Assembly: GCA_050942555.1 (NCBI GenBank)
Contig: JBMNNN010000101.1
Span: 1 to 7,610 of the forward strand
Source: JAAYXU01 sp050942555
GTDB taxonomy: Bacteria; Bacillota; Clostridia; Christensenellales; UMGS416
Length of the DNA stretch: 7,610 nucleotides
Reading direction: 5' to 3'
Every line of letters begins with the position of its first letter. Within the stretch, counting starts at the first letter, position 1. This document shows, piece by piece, positions 1 through 5,474 of this stretch. A program made the position numbers and the translations under genes. Below the pieces are notes generated by a model. The model was not told the DNA's origin, made no database searches, and saw only the letters and a program-made list of their open reading frames with translations.

Positions 1-895
1 GCGTCACGCCCATGATGTGCCAGCAACCCGGCACCGCGTGGCAGAACGTGTGAACCCGCCCTCCGGGATCGATGCGCACGCTGTCGGTATGGGCGAACAC
101 GACGCCCGACGTGCCGATCGTGGAGGATACGACGCCCGCGCGCACGATGCCGTTTCCCACCGCCCCGGCAGCCTGGTCGCCGCCGCCCCCGGCCACCGGA
201 AGGCCTTCGGGCAGGCCTGTCAGCGCCGCAGCCTGCCTGGTCAGCCGTCCGCTGATCTCATAGGACTCGTACACCGCGGGCATCCAGTCGGCCGGTATGC
301 CCAGCCTGTCCAGCACCTCGGCTGACCAGGCGCGCCGGGACACGTCCAGGAACTGCGTACCGCTCGCACCGGATACCTCGGTCGCGTATTCGCCGGTCAG
401 GCGGTACCGGATGTAGTCCTTGGGCAGCAGCACCTTCGCGGTCCGCTCAAAGATCCCAGGCTCGTGGTTGCGTACCCACAGCAGCTTCGAGGCGGTAAAC
501 CCGGTGAGCGCCGGGTTGGCGGTAATCTGTATCAGCCGCTCGCGGCCCACCCGCTCGTGGATCTGGTCGCACTCCCGGCCGGTGCGCTGGTCGCACCATA
601 TGATCGAGCGGCGCAGCACCGCGCCGTCCCGGTCAAGCAGCACGAGCCCATGCATCTGGCCCGACAGCCCCAGCGCGCGGATATCGCGGGTATTGACGCC
701 GCTTTTTTTAATCACCGCGGCGATCGTCTCGCATACGGCCCGCCACCAGTCGTCGGGGTCCTGCTCCGCCCAGCCGATCTCAGGCTGATACAGCGGGTAT
801 TCGGCTGTCGCGCCGGCCAGCGCCCTGCCCGATGGATCAAAAAGCACGGTCTTGGTTCCCGACGTTCCCAGATCGACTCCGACGAGGTATCCCAT
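1..895 (-). CDS. xylB: Xylulokinase (FGGY carbohydrate kinase), N-terminal part, cut by the window edge
   Basis: Cytosolic kinase that phosphorylates D-xylulose with ATP to xylulose 5-phosphate, feeding the pentose phosphate pathway. The reading frame is open from the ATG at 895 to the left edge, giving 298 of the roughly 500 residues usual for the family. The N-terminal FGGY domain begins MGYLVGVDLGTSGTK (phosphate-binding loop). It has GLSGQMHG at 76-83, the xylulokinase-type substrate motif with Met81-His82, IIWCDQRT at 98-105, and GGGGDQAAGAVG at 236-247, where Asp240 matches the catalytic base (Asp233 in E. coli XylB). VHTFCHAVPGCWH near the edge is also typical of XylB. The start is fixed by GGGAGG at 904-909, eight bases upstream and inside the last codons of the DUF523 gene, whose stop is only three bases from this ATG, so translational coupling is likely. 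Family is certain; the D-xylulose substrate is inferred from the motifs. The C-terminal ATP-binding domain lies outside the window. Confidence 0.95.
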   Translation of the reverse strand, partial: MGYLVGVDLGTSGTKTVLFDPSGRALAGATAEYPLYQPEIGWAEQDPDDWWRAVCETIAAVIKKSGVNTRDIRALGLSGQMHGLVLLDRDGAVLRRSIIWCDQRTGRECDQIHERVGRERLIQITANPALTGFTASKLLWVRNHEPGIFERTAKVLLPKDYIRYRLTGEYATEVSGASGTQFLDVSRRAWSAEVLDRLGIPADWMPAVYESYEISGRLTRQAAALTGLPEGLPVAGGGGDQAAGAVGNGIVRAGVVSSTIGTSGVVFAHTDSVRIDPGGRVHTFCHAVPGCWHIMGVT

Positions 896-898
896 CGC

Positions 899-1357
899 TC
901 ATTCCTCCCGCCGCTCATCACTCTCGGTCCGTACACGCACCCCGGCACGCCGCAGCGCAGCGCATGTGACGCCGTCACCTGGTTTTTTTACGCCCATAAA
1001 ACTGCCGTCGTAGATAAGGCCGCACCCGCATGACGGACTGCCCGACTTGAGCACAGCCTCGCGGATGCCGTACCTGCGGCACAGCGCGACCGCCAGCTTC
1101 GCGCCGCGCAGGAACGCTTCGGTCACGTCTTTCCCGTCCCGGTTCACGACCCGGGCCTTTCCGTCCAGCACGTCGGCGCCGTCGCCGCCCACGATCTCGC
1201 TGGGCGTCCGGGGCACGGGCAGCCCGCCCGCCATCTCGGGACACATCGGCAGCGCCTCTCCCGCGGCCAGTTTTTCAAGAAACATGCGGCAGGCCTGCGC
1301 CTTCCCGTCGTACCGGCACGCAGCGCCCGCCAGACAGGCGCTGATCAGTATCACCAT
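899..1357 (-). CDS. DUF523 family protein, TudS-like (thiouracil desulfurase-type Fe-S protein)
   Basis: Small cytosolic protein of 152 residues, normal length for DUF523. The family signature is complete: ISACLAGAACRYDG at 5-18, PMCPEMAGGLPVPR at 37-50, SPSCGCGLIYDG at 107-118 and a GDGVTCAALRRAG segment near the end. Characterised members (TudS) carry a [4Fe-4S] cluster held by three conserved cysteines and remove sulfur from 2-thiouracil. Cys8, Cys39 and Cys110 are the likely equivalents here, so a cluster and a desulfidase-like activity are plausible, but the substrate in this organism is unknown. Start ATG at 1357 has GGAGG at 1364-1368, six bases upstream, overlapping the TAG stop of mutS2. 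Its own 3' end carries the ribosome binding site of xylB. This places mutS2, this gene and xylB on one transcript. Extra cysteines (14, 23, 93, 112, 132) are visible; I assign them no role. Confidence 0.93.
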   Translation of the reverse strand: MVILISACLAGAACRYDGKAQACRMFLEKLAAGEALPMCPEMAGGLPVPRTPSEIVGGDGADVLDGKARVVNRDGKDVTEAFLRGAKLAVALCRRYGIREAVLKSGSPSCGCGLIYDGSFMGVKKPGDGVTCAALRRAGVRVRTESDERREE

Positions 1358-1367
1358 GCCCCGCCTC

Positions 1368-3734
1368 CTATTTGAGTTTGACCACCGTGACGCCCGCGTC
1401 GCCCTCTCCGTACTGGCCCAGCCGGTAGGTATCGACATGCGGATGGCGCCTGAGGAACTGCCAGACCGCGTCGCGCAGCGCGCCCGTGCCCTTGCCGTGT
1501 ATGATGCTGACCTCGCTAAGGCCCGCCAGGAACGCCTCGTCCAAATACAGGTCCACGGCCTGTACGCCGCTCTGCCCGTCGAATCCGCGGATATCGAGCT
1601 GAGCCGACACCGTAGTCCGCAGCCCGAACGAGCGGCCTGTGCCTGCGGGTTCGGGCGCATCGGCGCGCTCCGCCCTGCGCAGATTGGATAGCCGGGTGGT
1701 AAGCCGTATGACGCCGACCTGCACCTGCACCTCGCCCCGCTCGTTCGGGGGTTTGAGCACCGTGCCCTGTTTATCGATATCGACGAGCAGCACCGTTTCC
1801 CCTTCCCGCAGGTCTGTGGGAGGCTTGAGGGGGACGCCGCCCGTGCGGGCGGCAGCCGGGCGCTCGGCGGTCTCGTCCTCGAGCGCGCGCAGCGCGTCGC
1901 GCGCCTCCTGTATCGTCCGCTCCCGTTCGGGTACGCTTTCGGGCTGCAGCGTCCTGAGCCGGGCGATCGCGGCCTCGGCCTCCTGCCTGGCCCGGCGAAC
2001 CAGCGCACGAGCTTCGTCCCGCGCTTTTCCGAGTATCGCGCGCTGCTGCTCCTCCAGCCGGGCGCGCTGCTGCGCAACCTGCTTTTTTAGTTCCTCCATC
2101 TCCAGCCGCGCTTCCTCGGCCACCTGCCGCTCCCTGGCGGCCATCGCGCGGTGGTACTCTGCGTTCTCCATCACGTCTTCGAATCGCACGGCCTCCTTGG
2201 ACATGAGCTGCCGGGCTCTTTCGATCAGCGTCTCGTCCAGGCCCAGACGCCGGGAGATCTCGAACGCGTTGCTCTTACCGGGTATGCCCATCGTCAGCCG
2301 GAATGTGGGACGCAGCGTTTCCACATCGAACTCCATCGACGCGTTGTCGACGCTGTCGGCCGACAGCGCGTAGGCCTTAAGCTCGCTGTAGTGGGTGGTC
2401 GCCATCGTGCGCACCCTCATCGCGGTCAGCCGCTCCAGTATCGAGATCGCGAGCGCTGCGCCCTCGGTGGGATCGGTGCCCGCTCCCAGCTCGTCCAGCA
2501 GCACCAGCGAGTCGCTGTCCACTTCGCGCAGCGTATCGACGATGTTGCGCATATGCGAGGAAAACGTCGACAGGCTCTGCTCGATGCTCTGCTCGTCGCC
2601 TATGTCGGCGAATATGCGGCTGAAAACCGGAAACTCGCAGCCCTCCGCGCCCGGGACGTGCAGCCCCGCCTGGGCCATCAGCGCCAGCAGCCCGCAGGTC
2701 TTGAGCGTGACGGTCTTGCCGCCCGTATTGGGGCCGGTGATGATGAGCGATGTGAACTCCCCGCCCAGCCAGAAGTCCACGGGAACCACCTGCTCCCGCG
2801 GAATGAGCGGATGGCGTCCCCGGCGTACCCGGAGCCGTCCCTCGCTGTTCATGACAGGCTCCACGGCGTCCATATCGAGCGCCAGCACGCCCTTGGCAAA
2901 TATGAAGTCGAGCGTCGCCAGCGTGGTAAGGGCGACCGCGATCTCATCGCCGTTGCGGGCCAGCATCGCGGTCAGCGCGCGCAGTATCCGCTCTATCTCC
3001 TCGCGCTGCCGCGCTTCCCATTCCCGCAGCTCGTTGTTGATCTCCACGACCGCCATGGGCTCGATAAACAGCGTCGAGCCGCTGCCCGACTGGTCGTGTA
3101 TGAGTCCGGGCATCTGCCCGCGGCATTCCTGGCGCACCGGCACCACATAACGGCCGGCGCGGATCGTGATGATGGGCTCCTGCAGTATCTTCGCGGCCGA
3201 CTGCGACTTGATGAGCGATTCCAGCCTATCGCGGATGCGGCTGTGGCATACGCGTATCTGGCGCCGGATTTTCGCGAGCTCCTCGGAGGCGTTGTCGTGT
3301 ATCTCCTCGTCGCTCAATATGCAGCGCTTGATCTCCTCCTCGGTGCCGCGCAGGTCCACGAGCCCGTACGCGATCTGGGCTATCAGCTCCTGGGAGCCGC
3401 ATTCCTTTTCCAGCTTCAGCTTGATGAAGCGGGATATGCCCAGCGTTCCGGCAGCCATGTTGAGCTCCGCGATGGAAAGCACCGCTCCCATCCGCGCGCG
3501 GCTTACGATGTCGCGTATGTCGTCGAAGCCGCGCATCGGGTTCACGCCGGTACGCTGCACGAACGAAGCCGCCTCGGCGGTTTCCCGCTGTCGCTGCCGG
3601 ATCTCCGAAAGCTCCCGGCTGGGCATAAGAGCCCGCGCCAGGTCCGCGCCCATCGACGAGCAGCACCGCTGGGCCAGCAGCTCCCTCACCTTGTCGAATT
3701 CCAGTTTTCGGATCGTATTTTCGTTCATCACCAT
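1368..3734 (-). CDS. mutS2: Endonuclease MutS2 (MutS-like ATPase with Smr domain)
   Basis: MutS2 is a dimeric ABC-type ATPase lacking the mismatch-recognition domain of MutS. It has been linked to suppression of homologous recombination and, in Bacillus, to rescue of collided ribosomes. The 788 residues match the family's usual length of about 780-790. Domains in order: core/lever-clamp region 1-320; ATPase with Walker A GPNTGGKT (334-341), signature-type STFSSHM (389-395), Walker B LVLLDELGAGTDP (410-422) and ATTHYSELK (445-453); a charged coiled coil rich in Glu/Arg/Gln about 500-625; a small KOW-like segment GETVLLVDIDKQGTVL (645-660); and a C-terminal Smr nuclease domain 713-788 with LDIRG (713-717) and HGKGTG (746-751). 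All key motifs are intact. Two starts are possible: ATG at 3734 or ATG at 3728, the latter giving MNENTIRKLEF, which looks like other family N termini. Neither has a well-placed ribosome binding site, because a hairpin sits immediately upstream. It is followed at 10 bases by the DUF523 gene. Confidence 0.97.
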   Translation of the reverse strand: MVMNENTIRKLEFDKVRELLAQRCCSSMGADLARALMPSRELSEIRQRQRETAEAASFVQRTGVNPMRGFDDIRDIVSRARMGAVLSIAELNMAAGTLGISRFIKLKLEKECGSQELIAQIAYGLVDLRGTEEEIKRCILSDEEIHDNASEELAKIRRQIRVCHSRIRDRLESLIKSQSAAKILQEPIITIRAGRYVVPVRQECRGQMPGLIHDQSGSGSTLFIEPMAVVEINNELREWEARQREEIERILRALTAMLARNGDEIAVALTTLATLDFIFAKGVLALDMDAVEPVMNSEGRLRVRRGRHPLIPREQVVPVDFWLGGEFTSLIITGPNTGGKTVTLKTCGLLALMAQAGLHVPGAEGCEFPVFSRIFADIGDEQSIEQSLSTFSSHMRNIVDTLREVDSDSLVLLDELGAGTDPTEGAALAISILERLTAMRVRTMATTHYSELKAYALSADSVDNASMEFDVETLRPTFRLTMGIPGKSNAFEISRRLGLDETLIERARQLMSKEAVRFEDVMENAEYHRAMAARERQVAEEARLEMEELKKQVAQQRARLEEQQRAILGKARDEARALVRRARQEAEAAIARLRTLQPESVPERERTIQEARDALRALEDETAERPAAARTGGVPLKPPTDLREGETVLLVDIDKQGTVLKPPNERGEVQVQVGVIRLTTRLSNLRRAERADAPEPAGTGRSFGLRTTVSAQLDIRGFDGQSGVQAVDLYLDEAFLAGLSEVSIIHGKGTGALRDAVWQFLRRHPHVDTYRLGQYGEGDAGVTVVKLK

Positions 3735-3757
3735 GCAAAAAGGGGGCGAAGCCCCCT
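3735..3757 (-). terminator. Rho-independent terminator-like hairpin between zapA and mutS2
   Basis: Read on the minus strand this is AGGGGGC-TTC-GCCCCCT followed by TTTT then GC. The perfect 7-bp stem (3751-3757 with 3741-3747) has a three-base loop and a T-run of five counting the last stem base. It begins 14 bases after the zapA stop, as expected for a zapA terminator. It is odd because the T-run ends three bases before the mutS2 ATG. No promoter fits between them, so mutS2 must depend on read-through or on a promoter upstream of the hairpin. The only purine-rich ribosome binding candidate (AGGGGG, 3752-3757) is the 5' arm of the stem. The plus strand has no T-run after the stem. Confidence 0.75.
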
Positions 3758-3771
3758 GCCTTCCCGGTTCA

Positions 3772-4140
3772 TTAAATGCGGCCCTTTTTGAGCACCGCCA
3801 CGTTTTCCGCAGGAGGATCCCGGCGCGCCTTCCCCTCCCGCAGATAGCCCGGTCGCGCCGACGCTTCCCGGGACGGAGTCTCCCGCCGCTCGTCCTGGGC
3901 TTCGGGCAGCTCGTCGAGCTGCTGGTTCCGGCTGCGCTCCCGGATGAGCTCGTCGGCGATATTGAGCGCGGCCAGCACCGCGATCATCGCAGTGCTCAGC
4001 TCGGGAAACCGCTTTGCGATTTCGTTCATCTTTCGGTCTACATATATGGCTACGCGGTGCATGTATTCCTCGGACTCGTAGCCCGACAGACGGTATTCCT
4101 GTCCGCCGATATGCACGACGGTCCTCACCTTTTCACTCAT
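3772..4140 (-). CDS. zapA: Cell division protein ZapA
   Basis: ZapA is a small cytosolic protein that binds FtsZ and promotes bundling of FtsZ filaments at the division site. The N-terminal head has the family pattern VVHIGGQEYRLSGYESEEYMHRVAIYVDRKMNEI (8-41), followed by the conserved helical stretch LSTAMIAVLAALNIADELI (48-66). The protein has 122 residues, longer than the roughly 85-100 typical in Firmicutes. The excess is a charged, Arg/Glu/Pro-rich tail (about 70-122) with no recognisable domain, ending VLKKGRI. The start at 4140 has GGAGGGGG at 4147-4154, six bases upstream, and a promoter just before that, so the leader is very short. It is the first gene of a minus-strand series leading to mutS2, a neighbour commonly seen in Firmicutes. 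A hairpin with a T-run follows 14 bases after the stop. Identification is confident; a role for the tail is unknown. Confidence 0.92.
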   Translation of the reverse strand: MSEKVRTVVHIGGQEYRLSGYESEEYMHRVAIYVDRKMNEIAKRFPELSTAMIAVLAALNIADELIRERSRNQQLDELPEAQDERRETPSREASARPGYLREGKARRDPPAENVAVLKKGRI

Positions 4141-4164
4141 CGCCGTCCCCCTCCATTTTCCTAT

Positions 4165-4193
4165 ATTCTACAATAATCCCGATGGTCTTTCAA
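4165..4193 (-). promoter_or_regulatory. SigA/sigma-70-type promoter of zapA
   Basis: On the minus strand TTGAAA (4188-4193) and TAGAAT (4165-4170) are separated by exactly 17 bases; each hexamer differs from consensus at one position. Transcription would begin near 4158, leaving an untranslated leader of about 18 bases with GGAGGGGG before the zapA ATG. This is the only good promoter seen for the minus-strand genes zapA, mutS2, DUF523 and xylB. Confidence 0.75.
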
Positions 4194-4281
4194 GCAGGAA
4201 AACCACGGCGCAGCGGCTCATATTCGTTCACTCTTCATCATTCGGGCGCATGTGTCCCGGTGCGACGAGACGCGTTTCCTG

Positions 4282-4323
4282 TTGCATGGCAATGCCGCAA
4301 AGCCGTTCGCGGCTGTTCTTTTT
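4282..4323 (+). terminator. Weak terminator-like pair of adjacent hairpins
   Basis: Two stem-loops sit back to back. 4282-4300 pairs TTGC with GCAA and GGC with GCC around an AAT loop with a two-base bulge. 4301-4314 is AGCCG-TTCG-CGGCT. A T-rich run (TTCTTTTT, 4316-4323) follows, merging into the -35 hexamer of the next promoter. It could end plus-strand transcripts arising in the divergent region and insulate the downstream promoter, or be the 3' end of a short RNA. No clear plus-strand promoter is visible upstream, and the stems are short, so confidence is low. Confidence 0.35.
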
Positions 4324-4350
4324 GCCCGATTTTTTCAATATGTTTATAAT
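4322..4350 (+). promoter_or_regulatory. SigA-type promoter of the Myb-like gene
   Basis: A perfect TATAAT (4345-4350) lies 17 bases downstream of TTGCCC (4322-4327, four of six consensus bases). A start near 4357 would give a leader of about 114 bases before the ATG at 4471. The leader contains a terminator-like hairpin (4368-4399) and a 12-base dyad (4421-4432). The -35 hexamer overlaps the end of a T-run from an upstream hairpin. Confidence 0.65.
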
Positions 4351-4367
4351 AAGGCGATACCGACGAT

Positions 4368-4399
4368 AAGAGCGGAACGATATTTTTCCCGCTCTTTTT
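4368..4399 (+). terminator. Terminator-like leader hairpin (possible attenuator)
   Basis: AAGAGCGG (4368-4375) pairs perfectly with CCGCTCTT (4389-4396) around a 13-base loop, and the T-run 4395-4399 follows directly. Nothing on the plus strand upstream needs a terminator except the promoter at 4322-4350, so the stem would stop that transcript after about 40 bases. The right arm can instead pair with GAGCGGG at 4404-4410 (CCCGCTC at 4388-4394, 7 bp, 9-base loop), so the two stems exclude each other. A regulatory role is inference. Confidence 0.5.
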
Positions 4400-4420
4400 G
4401 ATTGAGCGGGGTATATCAGG

Positions 4421-4432
4421 ACCGTACACGGT
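4421..4432. promoter_or_regulatory. Short dyad ACCGT-AC-ACGGT, possible operator
   Basis: Five-base inverted arms with a two-base centre lie between the leader hairpin and the start codon of the Myb-like gene. It could be a protein-binding site, for instance for autoregulation. A dyad this short can occur by chance, and no second copy was noticed in the window. Confidence 0.2.
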
Positions 4433-4458
4433 TCATAATGAGAGCAGTAAATAATGGC

Positions 4459-4464
4459 AGGGGG
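4459..4464 (+). promoter_or_regulatory. Ribosome binding site deciding the start of the Myb-like gene
   Basis: AGGGGG lies six bases before the ATG at 4471. The in-frame alternatives upstream, TTG at 4402 and ATG at 4438, have no purine-rich site before them, and the TTG sits in the leader hairpin region. The 4471 start is therefore preferred. Confidence 0.75.
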
Positions 4465-4470
4465 ATCGAT

Positions 4471-5355
4471 ATGGCAAGCCAATTGGCAGTCCAGCGCGTA
4501 CTCAGTCGGAGCGGCTGGAGCGATAAGGAAATATCACTGCTCAAAGGAAAACTGTACATCGCGGCCAAGACCGGAGACACGCTCCGGACGGTCTTCGAAC
4601 AGGTGGCCGAGGAGACAGGGCGCAAGGCCAACAGCGTGCGGAACTATTATTATACAGCCGTACGACGCGAGCTGGCCCAAAAGGGAGGTGAAGGCCTGGT
4701 ACGGCGTCCCGAGTCCCATTTTGTGCCCTTTACACCCGAAGAAATCGACGATCTGCTAAAAGCGGTGCTGACCGCACAGGCGCAGGGCATATCGGTGCGC
4801 GCCTGTACGATGCGGATGGGAAACGGCGACCGGGCGCGGATGCTTCGCTATCAGAACAAATACCGCTCCCTTGTCAGAAACCACCGCGAACTCGTCGAAA
4901 AGACGATACGGGAACTGGAGGGTCAGTCCATTCCCTGCTTCAATCCCTACACCCGGAGGGTCAAAACGGGCGCGGATACCCACGGCAGCTACATTCCGGC
5001 GCGGCGCGGGCGCAAGCCCAAATGGGACGAGGAGCTGAGCAGGCTATCAAGAGAAGCCGTCGATGAGCTGAAAAAGGTGACCGACGTCGAAATCCCTGCG
5101 CTGATGCGCGGCATCATGGCGCTGGCCCGCCTCGCATCGGAAGCCGAGACCGAGCGCAGGCGCAGCGAATCGCTGAAAGACGAACTCGAACAGGCCAACC
5201 GCCAGGCCGAATATTACAAAAAGCGCCTGGAGCAGCTCGCGCGGGACATACAGGATTACCTGGCGACCCGGGACGCGTCCCGGATCAGCGATATCACCGA
5301 AACGATCCGCCAGATCGGCACCCCGGTTCACCCGGTGGGCAAGCTGAAGCAGTAA
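4471..5355 (+). CDS. Myb/SANT-like DNA-binding protein (RsfA-like) with coiled-coil tail
   Basis: Predicted cytosolic DNA-binding protein of 294 residues. Residues 14-66 (SGWSDKEISLLKGKLYIAAK onward to RNYYYTAVRREL) look like a Myb/SANT helix-turn-helix as found in Bacillus RsfA, a prespore transcription factor: an early Trp (16), an acidic first helix and an aromatic-basic third helix. Residues 85-137 (FVPFTPEEIDDLLKAVL, then RYQNKYRSLV) may be a second, divergent repeat of the same fold. RRGRKPK at 178-184 resembles an AT-hook core. Residues 222-268 are rich in Glu, Arg, Lys and Gln with heptad-like spacing, suggesting a dimerising coiled coil. There is no signal peptide or membrane segment. 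It is the only plus-strand gene, divergent from zapA and convergent with the aldolase gene, and its 114-base leader is structured. Target genes are unknown; a sporulation role is only a guess from the family. That it is a real gene is well supported by the promoter, ribosome binding site and composition. Confidence 0.82.
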   Translation: MASQLAVQRVLSRSGWSDKEISLLKGKLYIAAKTGDTLRTVFEQVAEETGRKANSVRNYYYTAVRRELAQKGGEGLVRRPESHFVPFTPEEIDDLLKAVLTAQAQGISVRACTMRMGNGDRARMLRYQNKYRSLVRNHRELVEKTIRELEGQSIPCFNPYTRRVKTGADTHGSYIPARRGRKPKWDEELSRLSREAVDELKKVTDVEIPALMRGIMALARLASEAETERRRSESLKDELEQANRQAEYYKKRLEQLARDIQDYLATRDASRISDITETIRQIGTPVHPVGKLKQ

Positions 5356-5383
5356 GCGTCGGGCGCTAAAGACACGAAACAGC

Positions 5384-5444
5384 GGAGCCGGGAGACCCGC
5401 GCATTGGTGGCATACCCACATGAATGCATCGGTTTCCCGGCTCC
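5384..5444. terminator. Long inverted repeat between convergent genes, likely termination structure
   Basis: GGAGCCGGGAGACC (5384-5397) pairs over 14 positions, one of them G-T, with GGTTTCCCGGCTCC (5431-5444). The 33-base interior can fold further: GCATT (5401-5405) with AATGC (5423-5427) and GTGG (5407-5410) with CCAC (5416-5419). It lies 28 bases after the Myb-like gene's stop and 30 bases after the aldolase gene's stop, so it could end both transcripts. No true T-run follows on the plus strand; the minus side is only moderately T-rich (TGTTTCGTGTCTTT). A dispersed intergenic repeat is an alternative. A smaller hairpin, CCGCT-GCCGG-AGCGG (5455-5469), lies next to it. Confidence 0.5.
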
Positions 5445-5474
5445 TCGCATGCGTCCGCTGCCGGAGCGGCCGCG

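Larger units (their letters stand above)
4141..4470. other. Divergent intergenic region between zapA and the Myb-like gene
   Basis: These 330 bases hold no convincing coding sequence. The left end carries the zapA ribosome binding site and promoter (minus strand). The right half carries a plus-strand promoter at 4322-4350, flanked on both sides by hairpins followed by T-runs (4282-4323 and 4368-4399), then an imperfect 12-base dyad and the ribosome binding site of the Myb-like gene. It is visibly more AT-rich from about 4315 to 4455 than the flanking genes. Positions 4195-4280 show nothing I can name. Confidence 0.7.

Noticed and set aside
1358..2077. Extension of the DUF523 frame upstream into mutS2
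   Set aside because: The open frame continues only as an alternative frame of mutS2; the DUF523 signature starts right at the ATG at 1357, which has its own ribosome binding site.
2151..3791. Long plus-strand open frame of 546 codons opposite mutS2
   Set aside because: It is a shadow of the high-GC mutS2 gene: low-complexity translation rich in His/Arg/Gln and no ribosome binding site, opposite a complete gene with intact motifs.
4282..4315. GCCGCAAAGCC followed by GGC pairing, reminiscent of part of the c-di-GMP-I (GEMM) riboswitch
   Set aside because: The GGCAAACC segment, the GNRA-loop stem and the tetraloop receptor of that class are absent, so the likeness is limited to a short string.
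4402..4470. Upstream start (TTG at 4402 or ATG at 4438) for the Myb-like gene
   Set aside because: No ribosome binding site precedes either codon, the added residues do not look conserved, and a well-spaced AGGGGG supports 4471.
4228..4482. Minus-strand open frame of 84 codons in the zapA/Myb-like intergenic region
   Set aside because: It has no ribosome binding site, runs antisense through the promoter, hairpins and start of the Myb-like gene, and its translation resembles no family I know.
4478..4487. Perfect palindrome GCCAATTGGC at the start of the Myb-like coding region
   Set aside because: Ten bases is too short to support an operator, and it lies inside codons 3-6; chance is likely.
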